Shown piece after piece: positions 50,650-58,913 of a stretch of DNA of 60,294 nucleotides. The translations under genes and the position numbers were made by a program. The notes under the pieces were generated by a model. The model was not told the DNA's origin and did not search any database. It worked only from the letters and a program-made list of their open reading frames with translations. The stretch lies in the IMG/VR virus record IMGVR_UViG_3300030328_000938, positions 1 through 60,294 of that record; one strand, 5' to 3'. Source of the DNA: a virus. Each line of letters starts with the position of its first letter. The first letter of the stretch is position 1.

Positions 50650-53345
50650 TGGCAAAATTAAAAATATGTATTCCAAAGAACGCAGCGAACCCTGAAAGAT
50701 TAAAGTCTCTATATAAGATTGCTAAAGAATATGATGGGCATAGAGCCGTTGAACAATTTGGATTAGGAGATGGTCAGTTTAAGAAGCTATACAAAGCCTC
50801 AACTGGACATCACTTTGGTGAAGCAATACCTTCTGTTGAACAATTAAAATTATTAAATAAACAGGTTCAGCAGTTCACTAGTAAACTTGAAAAGGGCAAT
50901 ATAAGTGCTGCGGAAAGTTTGTTCTATCTACCTAAAGAACTAGCTGAAAGATTTCCTGCGTCAGGTCAATGGTATAAAGAATCACAAAGGTCACTTCAGC
51001 ATTTCAAGGGAAACACTCAAGCATTTCAACAGATGGCTAATGATATATCCAGATTACTCAGTCGGGAGGCAGGAGAAGGTGGTATAACACGCCTACTAGG
51101 CAGAGGGATGTCAGCTAATAGAGAGATAGCAATGAGGGAAGCTGAATATAGAAAATTAGTAAATGAAGGTAGGATGGATGATGCTTTATTATATAAACAA
51201 ACTAAAATTGAACCATATATAAAAGAAGGTGAGGGTTTAGTATTTAAACAATTCCATGATTTAGTAACTGCTGATAAGATTGATTCGGCTATGGCAAGTA
51301 AATACCCGGGAAAAGTAGTTGAAGCCGCGAAGATATGGAGAGAACAGATGATGCCAAGACTAGATAAGATGCTAGTCAATGGTATAGCTAACTATAAATA
51401 TGGCTTTAAAAGGACTAAGGGAACATTTGGTGATGATGTTGGCTTTGGTGAGATGGGTAAAAAAATAGAGATTATTGAATCATACATCAATAAAATGGTT
51501 AAAAAAGGTGGTGGATTCCCTATAAAAAATTTAGATATAGTTCCAACATTAGGTAAAACCTCTGAATTGTATCATACTGGTACAAAAGAATCAATGAGAG
51601 AAGCAAATGAATTACTTGATAGCTTAGTAAAGAATGTTGTAGAAAGCGATATAAACATTAACAATGTAATGAGAAGTGGAGATGGTGCTAAAGGTGAAAT
51701 ATCATACAATATAATAGACGCTATAGATAGCTATACTAGGTCTGTTTCTAGATTTAATATGGTATCTGGTCAAACTAATGCTTATTTAAAAGGTATTCGT
51801 GGAATGAAGAATATGGCAGAGAAGGTAAGTGATGCTGATTTACAAGCAGGTGTTGACTCTATGGTTGAATATATGGCTGATTCTTATTCACATAATGTTG
51901 GGTTAAGTAATTCTCAGGTAGGTAGTAAAATAGCAAGAGCATTAACTAGTTGGCAGGCTATTGGTAAAATGGGATTTCCTAACTTAAGAACTCCTGTTAG
52001 AAATGCTGGTCAGTATTTGCAAAATGTAGTTTGGTTTGGATTTAAAGGTATGAGGGATTTAAAATCAGAATTACAGAATACTCGAATGTTAAATAGGGTG
52101 AATGAAGGACTTGCTGATAATGGTATACTATTTCCTGAGATAACAGAGATTTATCAGAACTATGCACCTAAAAGAAAAAGAGATGATGCTACTGGATTAT
52201 ATATGGAAGATGTCTCTTTAGGAGCTTCTGATTTTGTACTAGGTGGATTAGAAAAGATAGCAAAAGCAGTTAATAAGCCAATGACTGAAATTGAGAACAA
52301 TCTTAATAGGCGTACAACATTTCAGCTTGGATATATAAAAGAATGGAAAGCTCAATCACAAGCTCTTGATTATCATATGAAAAACTTTGAAAGAAAAGTT
52401 ATGAATAATCCAAAAAAATATGGTGTCACTAAGGATAATCCAATAGAAGCATTAAGGAAAGAAAAATTACCATTACATGATGAGATGGTAGATGCTTACG
52501 ATTACCACTTTGAGCAGTATCGTAAAAAAATGGCTACCAATGTAGCAAATGAAACTGTTGTAGAATTACATTATGACTATGATGCCTCTGCTAAGCCTAG
52601 AATAATGAGAGGAGCAACTGGTTCAGTAGCAACTCAGTTTCAAACATTTTCAGTAAACTTTTTTAATTATCAAAGAAAGATAATAAATAATGGTACAAAT
52701 GAAATAATGGCTGGAATGTGGGGAGGTGAGAACGCTTGGAGAATGTATAGATTAGGTAGTCTATATTTAGGAATATCAGGATTAAGTGCTATTACAAATA
52801 CTGACTTAACTGGTTTAGTTAATAATGATACATATGAAAGATTAACTCAATGGTATAAATATGCTAATGGTGATAAAGAAGATAGAGAAAGAGCTATGTT
52901 TGGAAGAGGTATTAGTACCTTAGCTGGTCCAACTATTAGTGACGCTGTTAGATTAGGTCAGATAGCAGGATTTATGCAAATGGATGAAGATGATTGGAAA
53001 AGTTATATGTTTGGATATGGTGATTTTGCTTCAGCTACAGATGATGATAAAACTAAAGAATTAGTAAGAACATTGAATGTAGGTATGGGTAGGATGGTTT
53101 ATGGTCATATGCCAAGAATGATTAATGGTGCTAATTTAAGTTCTCATATTGGATTAGAGTTTGGCTTATATAATAGCAAGGAAAATAAAAAGAGACAAGA
53201 ATGGGTTCAAGGAAGTAAATATTCTCCATTAAAGTGGGTATATGATAAATGGAAGAAACCTACTAAGAAACAGCAGAAACTTGCTAAAGGAAGAAGAGAG
53301 CCAGTTATGGCTACACTAGATGCAATGGAAAGAGGTTTCATATAG
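50649..53345 (+). CDS. Large internal protein, last gene of the rightward block
   Basis: An 898-residue protein; ATG 50649 overlaps the giant gene's stop (TAATGG). The start (MAKLKICIPKNAANPERLKS) and the C-terminal region are the recognisable parts. Toward the end, GSVATQFQTFSVNFFNYQRK, MYRLGSLYLGISGLSAITN, a short loop and LAGPTISDAVRLGQIAGF match the hydrophobic tail of polyvalent ejection proteins, predicting membrane insertion or translocation. Like the giant protein it is probably ejected. No enzymatic motif was seen. Confidence 0.6.
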   Translation: MAKLKICIPKNAANPERLKSLYKIAKEYDGHRAVEQFGLGDGQFKKLYKASTGHHFGEAIPSVEQLKLLNKQVQQFTSKLEKGNISAAESLFYLPKELAERFPASGQWYKESQRSLQHFKGNTQAFQQMANDISRLLSREAGEGGITRLLGRGMSANREIAMREAEYRKLVNEGRMDDALLYKQTKIEPYIKEGEGLVFKQFHDLVTADKIDSAMASKYPGKVVEAAKIWREQMMPRLDKMLVNGIANYKYGFKRTKGTFGDDVGFGEMGKKIEIIESYINKMVKKGGGFPIKNLDIVPTLGKTSELYHTGTKESMREANELLDSLVKNVVESDININNVMRSGDGAKGEISYNIIDAIDSYTRSVSRFNMVSGQTNAYLKGIRGMKNMAEKVSDADLQAGVDSMVEYMADSYSHNVGLSNSQVGSKIARALTSWQAIGKMGFPNLRTPVRNAGQYLQNVVWFGFKGMRDLKSELQNTRMLNRVNEGLADNGILFPEITEIYQNYAPKRKRDDATGLYMEDVSLGASDFVLGGLEKIAKAVNKPMTEIENNLNRRTTFQLGYIKEWKAQSQALDYHMKNFERKVMNNPKKYGVTKDNPIEALRKEKLPLHDEMVDAYDYHFEQYRKKMATNVANETVVELHYDYDASAKPRIMRGATGSVATQFQTFSVNFFNYQRKIINNGTNEIMAGMWGGENAWRMYRLGSLYLGISGLSAITNTDLTGLVNNDTYERLTQWYKYANGDKEDRERAMFGRGISTLAGPTISDAVRLGQIAGFMQMDEDDWKSYMFGYGDFASATDDDKTKELVRTLNVGMGRMVYGHMPRMINGANLSSHIGLEFGLYNSKENKKRQEWVQGSKYSPLKWVYDKWKKPTKKQQKLAKGRREPVMATLDAMERGFI

Positions 53346-53430
53346 AAGGAGAGAGGTCTGACCTTTTTCATAGCTCTCAGGTACCAGTAGCTATTACTCC
53401 CCTTCCATACTCATCGTAACCTAATTAAGG
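53346..53430. terminator. Convergent junction between the two transcription blocks
   Basis: 85 bases separate the ends of opposing genes. On the plus strand AGGTCTGACCT is followed by TTTTTC (53354-53369), a short terminator-like hairpin with a run of five T. ACCTAATTAAGGT nearby (about 53420-53432) is another small palindrome. The stems are short, so termination may be inefficient and the two transcripts may overlap. Confidence 0.45.
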
Positions 53431-53643
53431 TCAATTCCATCCATTATTTTTATGGTACATTTTAATTTCATCAAATGTTGGTAGTCCACTTTTTTCAATT
53501 TGCCTTTTCGCATCATTAACTTGGTCTTCCATCATTTTCATTCCTGTTATTAAATCCATAAATTTCAATTTTCTTTCTTCAGGCAAGTTTAAATATTTTC
53601 TTATCTTTTTTGTTTCTCTTATAGATTCTTTTTTGGATACCAT
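53431..53643 (-). CDS. Small charged protein after the resolvase gene
   Basis: A 70-residue protein. I choose ATG 53643 (MVSKKESIRETKKIRKYLNL) because AGGAGAGG precedes it; upstream codons lie inside the resolvase gene. The body is helical and charged (EERKLKFMDLITGMKMMEDQ) with an aromatic end (FDEIKMYHKNNGW). No family is recognised. It is the last gene of the leftward block. Confidence 0.5.
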   Translation of the reverse strand: MVSKKESIRETKKIRKYLNLPEERKLKFMDLITGMKMMEDQVNDAKRQIEKSGLPTFDEIKMYHKNNGWN

Positions 53644-54098
53644 TGTTCCTCTCCTATTCCTTTGTCGATATACCATTGTCCTATGCATATCGCATCTGCA
53701 TTTTGTAAGGTCACCTTAACCCTACCTTCTGATATTTCCATTGCTTTCTGTTTCAAGAAGTTCTTCCTGTCTTTCTTGTCTTTAGGTACATCTTTCCAAT
53801 TAGCCTGCCACATCTTAGGTGGTACTAACATCGTCTCTTTAGATGCAGTTGCTAACATTCCATTCCACATTCCATAATTATATCCAAATTTGAAAGTACT
53901 AGCCACTCCTTGTCCGGGCATACTATGTACCCATTCTAAAACTGCTATACTTGCTCTATGAATATCCTTTCCACATAACTCCCAAGTCTCCGTTGATGTT
54001 GGCATACACTTATGAGTTGTAATTAATTGTCCATCTGTGAATACTGCCATTGCTCCTGACCAACCGGGGTCTATAGCTATAACTGTTCCTTTCATCAT
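53619..54098 (-). CDS. RuvC-like Holliday junction resolvase
   Basis: A 159-residue endonuclease that would cut branched DNA before packaging or during recombination. Its RNase-H fold is seen in GTVIAIDPGWSGAMAVF (first Asp), IAVLEWVHSMPGQGVASTF (Glu), GYNYGMWNGML and a C-terminal LQNADAICIGQWYIDKG (last Asp). The length is typical. RuvC-type enzymes act as dimers. It lies at the end of the DNA-metabolism operon and overlaps the next gene by 25 bases. Confidence 0.82.
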   Translation of the reverse strand: MMKGTVIAIDPGWSGAMAVFTDGQLITTHKCMPTSTETWELCGKDIHRASIAVLEWVHSMPGQGVASTFKFGYNYGMWNGMLATASKETMLVPPKMWQANWKDVPKDKKDRKNFLKQKAMEISEGRVKVTLQNADAICIGQWYIDKGIGEEQWYPKKNL

Positions 54099-54298
54099 AT
54101 TAATTCTCCTTTGAAGATATTTATAATATCTGCGACAATTCCTTTTGGTTCATATCCTGCATATCTTGATTTTCTATACTTGCAACCTTTGTTGAATGTA
54201 TCCTTTGGTATTATTCTAGGATATTCAAACCAATTACATTTATTGCCACTTCTTAAAGAACACCCTGCACAAGTCGTAAACTCCTTTACCTTCTGCAC
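54095..54298 (-). CDS. Small cysteine-motif protein
   Basis: A 67-residue protein with TTCAGCSLRSGNKCNWFEY and a fourth cysteine in FNKGCKYRKSRYAGY, a possible zinc site, then a hydrophobic helix (GIVADIINIFKGELI). It overlaps the resolvase start by 4 bases. Similar small Cys proteins are common between helicase and nuclease genes of phages; the function is unknown. Confidence 0.55.
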   Translation of the reverse strand: MQKVKEFTTCAGCSLRSGNKCNWFEYPRIIPKDTFNKGCKYRKSRYAGYEPKGIVADIINIFKGELI

Positions 54299-54310
54299 AG
54301 GGTGACCTAT

Positions 54311-55648
54311 TTATGAGGATACTGGTTTCAGATTCTTAGATGCAACCTTAACTGCGTCTGCTCTGCTATAGTACATACGACACTTGTCGCCATTAAATCC
54401 CATAACATAAGAGCCTAATTGACCATACCTAGATTTCTGACATATTATCTCAGTTTCATAAGGGTCATTGTCTTCATCATCTACTGCATATCCATAATAT
54501 ACAAAGAACGCTGATTCTGCCGTTTGTTCAATAACTCCACTTTCAGCGAAGTCACTTAACTTAGGCTTTCCATCTATCCTTCTCTCGATTTCTCGATTTA
54601 ACTGACTAACGAGTATAGCTGAACAATTTAACTTCTTACAAAGCCATTTATAGTCCAACATTATCTCTTCCAATTCAAATCGTCTATCGCTTTTTGCTTC
54701 ATCTAGTTGTATCAGTTGAATATAATCGTCAATAACAACATCAGGTTGCTCACGACTTAACTCTTTCATAGCATCAGCCAATGTTCGAATATCATCATAC
54801 ATGACAAGATTCTTGTACTTTTCCTTCAGCTTATCTAGGTTCATTTCAACCATAGTAAGTTCGCCATTAAGTTTATCGGCTTTTCTAACTGCACCATAAG
54901 AGAGTTCTTCATGTTCCATAACTATTATCTTCTTGAACATTTCAGTATTACTCATTTCTCTATTAAACAGACACACCTTGTATCCTTGTTCAATTAATCT
55001 ACGAGCTATATTGATTACAAGAGTGGTTTTACCATGTCCCGGTCTACCACCAATAACAGTTATCTCCTTTCTTGTCATCCCTCCTGCTGATTCATCTAGT
55101 TGTTCTAATCCAAATGGTATTAGATTTGTTTGAGATTTCAAAGCATGGATAGTATCATCTATAATATCTGATGTATCTTGCTTTAATGAAGGTGAAATCT
55201 CTTTCAATTCTTCTATTATTCTTTCATGTTCGTGTAGTATTTCTGTTATATCTTTATTTTCTTCTAATGAGTGGTCATATAGTTTATGTGCTGACTTCAC
55301 TGCTTCTCTTTGTATGAATCTGTGCCATACAATCCTACACCATTCTTCTACATGAGCATTAGTTGGTGAGCTATCAGGAAGTCCTGTTATATAATAACTA
55401 TTTAATGTTTGGTCATATTGGTCTTTTAATTCAGATGTTAGTATTATTATATCTATTGGTTCATTTTGTCTATGCAGTTTCTTCATGCATTGCCATACTC
55501 TTTTATTGGCTGATGAATAAAATGCTTCATCATCCCTAATCCACGCTTCAACAGTAGGAACTACTGAATTATCGTTGATTATTGAACCAAGTATAGCCTC
55601 TTCTGCGTCAACCGCATTTGGTTGCACTTTTAGTTTGGGCATATCCAC
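54311..55648 (-). CDS. Replicative DNA helicase, DnaB type
   Basis: A 445-residue hexameric helicase that unwinds DNA at the fork. The N-terminal domain reads NAVDAEEAILGSIINDNSVV. The RecA-type core has Walker A VIGGRPGHGKTTLVIN (about residue 198), an NREMSN motif, Walker B QPDVVIDDYIQLIQLDEAKS and the DnaB C-terminal ILVSQLNREIERRIDGKPKL followed by SGVIEQTAESAFFVYY. There is no fused primase. With no phage primase or polymerase gene visible, it presumably recruits host proteins. The length is normal. Confidence 0.93.
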   Translation of the reverse strand: MDMPKLKVQPNAVDAEEAILGSIINDNSVVPTVEAWIRDDEAFYSSANKRVWQCMKKLHRQNEPIDIIILTSELKDQYDQTLNSYYITGLPDSSPTNAHVEEWCRIVWHRFIQREAVKSAHKLYDHSLEENKDITEILHEHERIIEELKEISPSLKQDTSDIIDDTIHALKSQTNLIPFGLEQLDESAGGMTRKEITVIGGRPGHGKTTLVINIARRLIEQGYKVCLFNREMSNTEMFKKIIVMEHEELSYGAVRKADKLNGELTMVEMNLDKLKEKYKNLVMYDDIRTLADAMKELSREQPDVVIDDYIQLIQLDEAKSDRRFELEEIMLDYKWLCKKLNCSAILVSQLNREIERRIDGKPKLSDFAESGVIEQTAESAFFVYYGYAVDDEDNDPYETEIICQKSRYGQLGSYVMGFNGDKCRMYYSRADAVKVASKNLKPVSS

Positions 55649-55650
55649 TC

Positions 55651-56472
55651 CTAAAATAGACTAGCTTGAATACTAGCTGGTTCGTAGTTAGTAATTACCA
55701 ATTCGTTCTTTACATCCTTTGCGAATAATTGTCCTGCATATCTACACGGTATTTTATGTATATTATATTCTTTAAAAGCATCTGTAACTTCCTTCCTGTC
55801 ATCATAAGAAACCATAAAGTTACCACCTGATTGGTGTATGGTGTGACATAAATTTACGAAATCTTCATGGTCTTTCTCATTAAAATCGTAAAAGTAGTAG
55901 TCTTTCCTTTCCCCTGCAATTACATATGGAGGGTCTAAGTACCAAAAATCAGTTTCTTTAATAGGGTATCTTGTAGGTAAGTCTCTGAAGTCCAAATTTT
56001 CTATCATTACATTGTCTAATGCTTTCCTAGAATACTCAAGGTCTTTCAACATATTAACATTCCAATCTGCTTGTTTGGCAATAGGATTATTAAAATTGTT
56101 ATTGAAAGCACACTTTATTACATAATAGTAAACTGCTGCTCGCTTAGGGTCTGGTAATTCAAATGTTTTATCTTGTAATTCCTTTCTATATCTGTCAAAT
56201 AGTTCTCTTGATTTAACTAGCCATTTAGCATAGTCGCAAAACTCTTCATAATGTCCACCAACACTCAAATATAGATTGACAACATCATTATCTTTATCAT
56301 TTAGTACATTCTCTTTTACCTTCTGTTTGCGAAAGAACATAGAGGCACCTCCTGCGAATACCTCTATGTATCTCTCATGGTCTGGTATCATTGGTACTAA
56401 TTGTCTAGATAATTCAAATTTACCACCCATATAAGGAATGATGACTGGACATTGTAGCCATCTAAAATCCAT
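55651..56472 (-). CDS. DNA adenine methylase, Dam/D12 class
   Basis: A 273-residue N6-adenine methyltransferase. I choose ATG 56472, which overlaps the upstream stop (TAATG) and follows GGAG. Motifs in order are PYMGGKFELSRQLVPMIP (cofactor and target-loop start), RYIEVFAGGASMFF, the catalytic DPPY in WYLDPPYVIAGERKDYY (about residue 178) and GNFMVSYDDRKEV with a C-terminal KNELVITNY. It would methylate GATC-like sites for protection from host restriction or for replication timing. The exact target is not deducible. Confidence 0.9.
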   Translation of the reverse strand: MDFRWLQCPVIIPYMGGKFELSRQLVPMIPDHERYIEVFAGGASMFFRKQKVKENVLNDKDNDVVNLYLSVGGHYEEFCDYAKWLVKSRELFDRYRKELQDKTFELPDPKRAAVYYYVIKCAFNNNFNNPIAKQADWNVNMLKDLEYSRKALDNVMIENLDFRDLPTRYPIKETDFWYLDPPYVIAGERKDYYFYDFNEKDHEDFVNLCHTIHQSGGNFMVSYDDRKEVTDAFKEYNIHKIPCRYAGQLFAKDVKNELVITNYEPASIQASLF

Positions 56473-57281
56473 TAAGCAACTCCTGCCCATTTAGTTATTG
56501 TAGGATATATACTCTGTTCTAACTTATGAGTCGCTTCATTACTTCTTTTCATGCTATGTGTAGCAATCCAAGTAGCTGAATTAAGCAAATCCCAATAGTT
56601 CTCAGGCTTATCTTTCATTAGATATTGAGTAAATGCCTCCATTTGATTACTTGGCATCATATCAATTAATCCAACAATATGTTTTTCTTGCAGTTTAGTG
56701 TTCTTTAACTTTGGTAAATCTTTATTGAATATACCATCAGTTGATAAGACAGTTTCTTGTATGGAAGGTTCGATGTCCTTTAAATCCATATTATAGATAC
56801 TATGCTTATAGCTTTTCCTTGATATAACAGTCCCTATTACAAGACCATTAGAACACAAGATTCTAAATGCACCTGCTAATATGTGTAATCCCCATTGTCC
56901 ATTATAAGAATTTCTCAAAGTAATCTCAGGAGATACTACATCACCATCTCCTAAATCTACCTTAGTTCCTCTTAAAGTCCATTTGAATTGGGTCTTAGCA
57001 CCATTAGAGAATGATTCTACTTCTGATAATTGTGCATCTACATTCAAATTTGTCATAACTTCACTAGCTGTTTCATATATATCTTTATTTTCTATTAGTT
57101 TATATTCATCTGTCATACAACTAAGTACTTCATTGTTATCTTCCCTAACTACAAATTTATAACCTGTTGTTTGTTCTCTAACACTAGTACCATTTCCTTT
57201 ATTCTTATTTGTTGTTTCCCAATAAGCTGGAACTGTTTTGACTGGAACAAGTGCTTCATTTAAAGTGACATTAGCCATCAT
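56472..57281 (-). CDS. DUF932 family protein
   Basis: A 269-residue protein of the DUF932/phage-plasmid family. Recognisable parts are TTGYKFVVREDNNEVLSCMT, EYKLIENKDIYETASEVM, ETQFKWTLRGTKV-like strands and the centre PEITLRNSYNGQWGLHILAG then FRILCSNGLV. The family is widespread in phages and plasmids, with no proven activity. It lies between the methylase and a zinc-containing gene in the early operon. The start is supported by GGAGTATA. Confidence 0.75.
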   Translation of the reverse strand: MMANVTLNEALVPVKTVPAYWETTNKNKGNGTSVREQTTGYKFVVREDNNEVLSCMTDEYKLIENKDIYETASEVMTNLNVDAQLSEVESFSNGAKTQFKWTLRGTKVDLGDGDVVSPEITLRNSYNGQWGLHILAGAFRILCSNGLVIGTVISRKSYKHSIYNMDLKDIEPSIQETVLSTDGIFNKDLPKLKNTKLQEKHIVGLIDMMPSNQMEAFTQYLMKDKPENYWDLLNSATWIATHSMKRSNEATHKLEQSIYPTITKWAGVA

Positions 57282-57663
57282 TATACTCCTTTTTCTTAAC
57301 TTCTTTTAATTTAGGTGTCCTACCATATCGTTTTATTTCATTTTCTAATTGTCTATCAGCATTGGTATCAGTTCGCCTTATTACACCGCCTAAGTAAGCA
57401 AAACCTCTTTGATGTTCGTGAGCCTTGCTATGTAAATAGTTCTCAATCCCTTTTCTTACCATTTTATCATCAATGCCTGATATTCCCTGAAGAAACCTGA
57501 AATAAATCAGTATAGTCTCACTAGGACAATGTTCAAGTATTATTTTCTTTGTGTCTTTAATTGCTTTTCTAGTATTCTTACTTCTCTCTCTTAATAGAGC
57601 TTGTATTTGCTTTGAAGGATTAAACTCTAATCTTTCACTCCAACCACAGCAAGGACATTTCAA
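57271..57663 (-). CDS. Zinc-binding early protein, replication-associated candidate
   Basis: A 130-residue protein with an N-terminal CPCC pair (MKCPCCGWSERLEF) and helical segments (IQALLRERSKNTRKAIKDTK). A later part reads VRKGIENYLHSKAHEHQRGF then AYLGGVIRRTDTNADRQLE, a layout I associate with small helical replication proteins. It overlaps the DUF932 gene. Helicase loader and transcription regulator are both possible. Confidence 0.45.
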   Translation of the reverse strand: MKCPCCGWSERLEFNPSKQIQALLRERSKNTRKAIKDTKKIILEHCPSETILIYFRFLQGISGIDDKMVRKGIENYLHSKAHEHQRGFAYLGGVIRRTDTNADRQLENEIKRYGRTPKLKEVKKKEYNDG

Positions 57664-57875
57664 TCCTCTCCTCTATATCCTATAGAAGTAATCATTCCAC
57701 CCATCTTATCATGTATTTTATTCAGTTCTTTATATTCAGCTTTGTCTTTATTGTCTCGCATTTCCTTGTGTGCATCAATGAACCCTTGAGCTACTTCTTC
57801 ACTTCCAACTTCTTCAGTTAGCTCTTTTAAGTTTCCATCTGCTGCCAACTTTGCTATCCACGGCATCCTACTCAC
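57660..57875 (-). CDS. Small hypothetical early protein
   Basis: A 71-residue protein. I choose GTG 57875 because AAGGAGG lies just before it; an ATG five codons upstream (57890), overlapping the previous stop, is the alternative. The body is acidic and helical (KLAADGNLKELTEEVGSEEV, DAHKEMRDNKDKAEYKELNK). No family is recognised. Confidence 0.5.
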   Translation of the reverse strand: MSRMPWIAKLAADGNLKELTEEVGSEEVAQGFIDAHKEMRDNKDKAEYKELNKIHDKMGGMITSIGYRGED

Positions 57876-57886
57876 GATTCCCTCCT

Positions 57887-58186
57887 TCATACTTTAACCT
57901 CTGTTTGATTTCCCCAGTATCTCTTACCAAGACCTGTCTTATCAGGACATTCAGTTACTATAACTGTGGTTTGACCTGGATTTGTTACAATTTTAATAGC
58001 CTCTAATCCACAACTAGGAATCTTTACTACTTCTCCAACTTCACAATCTTCTAAGTATTTGTATCCCTTGCTTGGTTTCCACTTAGGCTTATCCTTTAGA
58101 GCTTTAGTCGCAAGTCGCTTGACCTTTGACATTACACTCTTGAGGGTTTTGTGTCCCGTATTGTTCTGTTTCTTGTTGCTTTTCAT
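57887..58186 (-). CDS. Small basic early protein with beta core
   Basis: A 99-residue protein. The start MKSNKKQNNTGHKTLKS has a strong ribosome site (AAGGAGAC) although it lies inside the previous gene. The N-terminal third is very basic (KVKRLATKALKDKPKWKPSKG). A small beta region follows (EVGEVVKIPSCGLEAIKIVT) with a cysteine pair. It could bind nucleic acid. It overlaps the upstream gene by 83 bases. Confidence 0.5.
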   Translation of the reverse strand: MKSNKKQNNTGHKTLKSVMSKVKRLATKALKDKPKWKPSKGYKYLEDCEVGEVVKIPSCGLEAIKIVTNPGQTTVIVTECPDKTGLGKRYWGNQTEVKV

Positions 58187-58367
58187 AAGCAGTCTCCTTT
58201 TCTCTAATATCTTTCTGAATTTTCTTTAAATCTTTTAAGAGTGCTTCGTAAGGCTTCTTCCATCTACCATTATCTTCTGTTGGTACTTGGGTACTACAAG
58301 TCATAACTAGACTATTGATTAATATTTCCAATTCACCTGTTGAATATTTTATTTGAACAGTACTCAT
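58104..58367 (-). CDS. Hypothetical early protein
   Basis: An 87-residue helical protein (MSTVQIKYSTGELEILINSL, PYEALLKDLKKIQKDIREKE) with a Gln/Glu-rich C-terminus. The last 83 bases also code for the start of the next gene. Its ATG overlaps the upstream stop. No family is recognised. Confidence 0.5.
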   Translation of the reverse strand: MSTVQIKYSTGELEILINSLVMTCSTQVPTEDNGRWKKPYEALLKDLKKIQKDIREKETAYEKQQETEQYGTQNPQECNVKGQATCD

Positions 58368-58561
58368 TTTCTCTCCTTATCATAAATTTCTAATAATGTT
58401 GCACTTAAATACACCAATAAATCTAACATCTCTTCAATGGATTCTTTGAAATTATCTCTGCCTCCCTCTCCTGCTAGTGGTATATCTTGTCCATATCTTT
58501 TCTGACCTAATTCTAATCGTTCTTTAACTAACTCAAGAACTCTTTCATTACTCTTCTTCAT
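58364..58561 (-). CDS. MazG-like small helical protein
   Basis: A 65-residue protein, RVLELVKERLELGQKRYGQ then GGRDNFKESIEEMLDLLVYL. The pattern R-x-x-x-G-x-x-x-Y-G ... E-x-x-E-E-x-x-D-x-x-x-Y-L is that of short MazG-like or dATP/dGTP-pyrophosphohydrolase-like phage proteins, whose glutamates bind magnesium and nucleotide. It is shorter than a full MazG domain, so activity is uncertain. It may alter host nucleotide pools. Confidence 0.6.
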   Translation of the reverse strand: MKKSNERVLELVKERLELGQKRYGQDIPLAGEGGRDNFKESIEEMLDLLVYLSATLLEIYDKERK

Positions 58562-58763
58562 CGTTTTTCCATAAGTTTATATGTGTTACTTGGTCAGTAT
58601 CTCCAGACATTCCATCATAGTTCTTGTAGTCTTCGTCTGCTTGTTGTTTAAGTATTTCAACTACTTCTTTACTTCTAAAACCATCATCACCTATTACAAT
58701 ATCAACTGCATTTCTGATAGTTTCTAAATCAAATACTTGTGTTATTTTTTTTGCTGATTTCAT
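58548..58763 (-). CDS. Small hypothetical early protein
   Basis: A 71-residue acidic protein (ITQVFDLETIRNAVDIVIGD, FRSKEVVEILKQQADEDYKN). The sequence lacks Cys pairs and membrane segments. Its ATG follows AAGGAATAGGAT and lies just downstream of the alternative stem-loop at 58781-58852, so its translation could be controlled by that structure. Confidence 0.5.
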   Translation of the reverse strand: MKSAKKITQVFDLETIRNAVDIVIGDDGFRSKEVVEILKQQADEDYKNYDGMSGDTDQVTHINLWKNDEEE

Positions 58764-58780
58764 ATCCTATTCCTTAAAGT

Positions 58781-58852
58781 TATGGGGAGATACCTGCTGA
58801 TGCGAGTTTGCTTTGTGGAAGGATATGTATGGAGGATAAGCACCTCCCCATA
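58781..58852 (-). promoter_or_regulatory. Mutually exclusive stem-loops in a 150-base leader
   Basis: A perfect nine-base inverted repeat TATGGGGAG/CTCCCCATA spans 72 bases. On the minus strand the same GGGGAGG can instead pair locally with CCTCC twelve bases later (loop TGCTTAT). The two pairings cannot form together, the pattern of an attenuator or switch. It lies between the single-strand-binding-protein gene and the next gene. A ligand or role is unknown. Confidence 0.4.
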
Positions 58853-58865
58853 CCCTAATTTAGTA

Positions 58866-58895
58866 AAAGGAGAAGTATATTTCAACTCCTCCTTT
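58866..58895 (-). terminator. Terminator-like hairpin after the SSB gene
   Basis: On the minus strand AAAGGAG pairs with CTCCTTT over a 16-base loop and is followed by one more T (CTCCTTTT). It lies 18 bases after the SSB-like stop. The U-run is short, so partial termination is more likely than complete. Confidence 0.45.
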
Positions 58896-58913
58896 CACTT
58901 TATCAATCAACTC

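Noticed and set aside
53346-53430. Phage attachment site at the convergent junction
   Set aside because: No integrase gene is present in the window and the palindromes there are explained as weak terminator stems.
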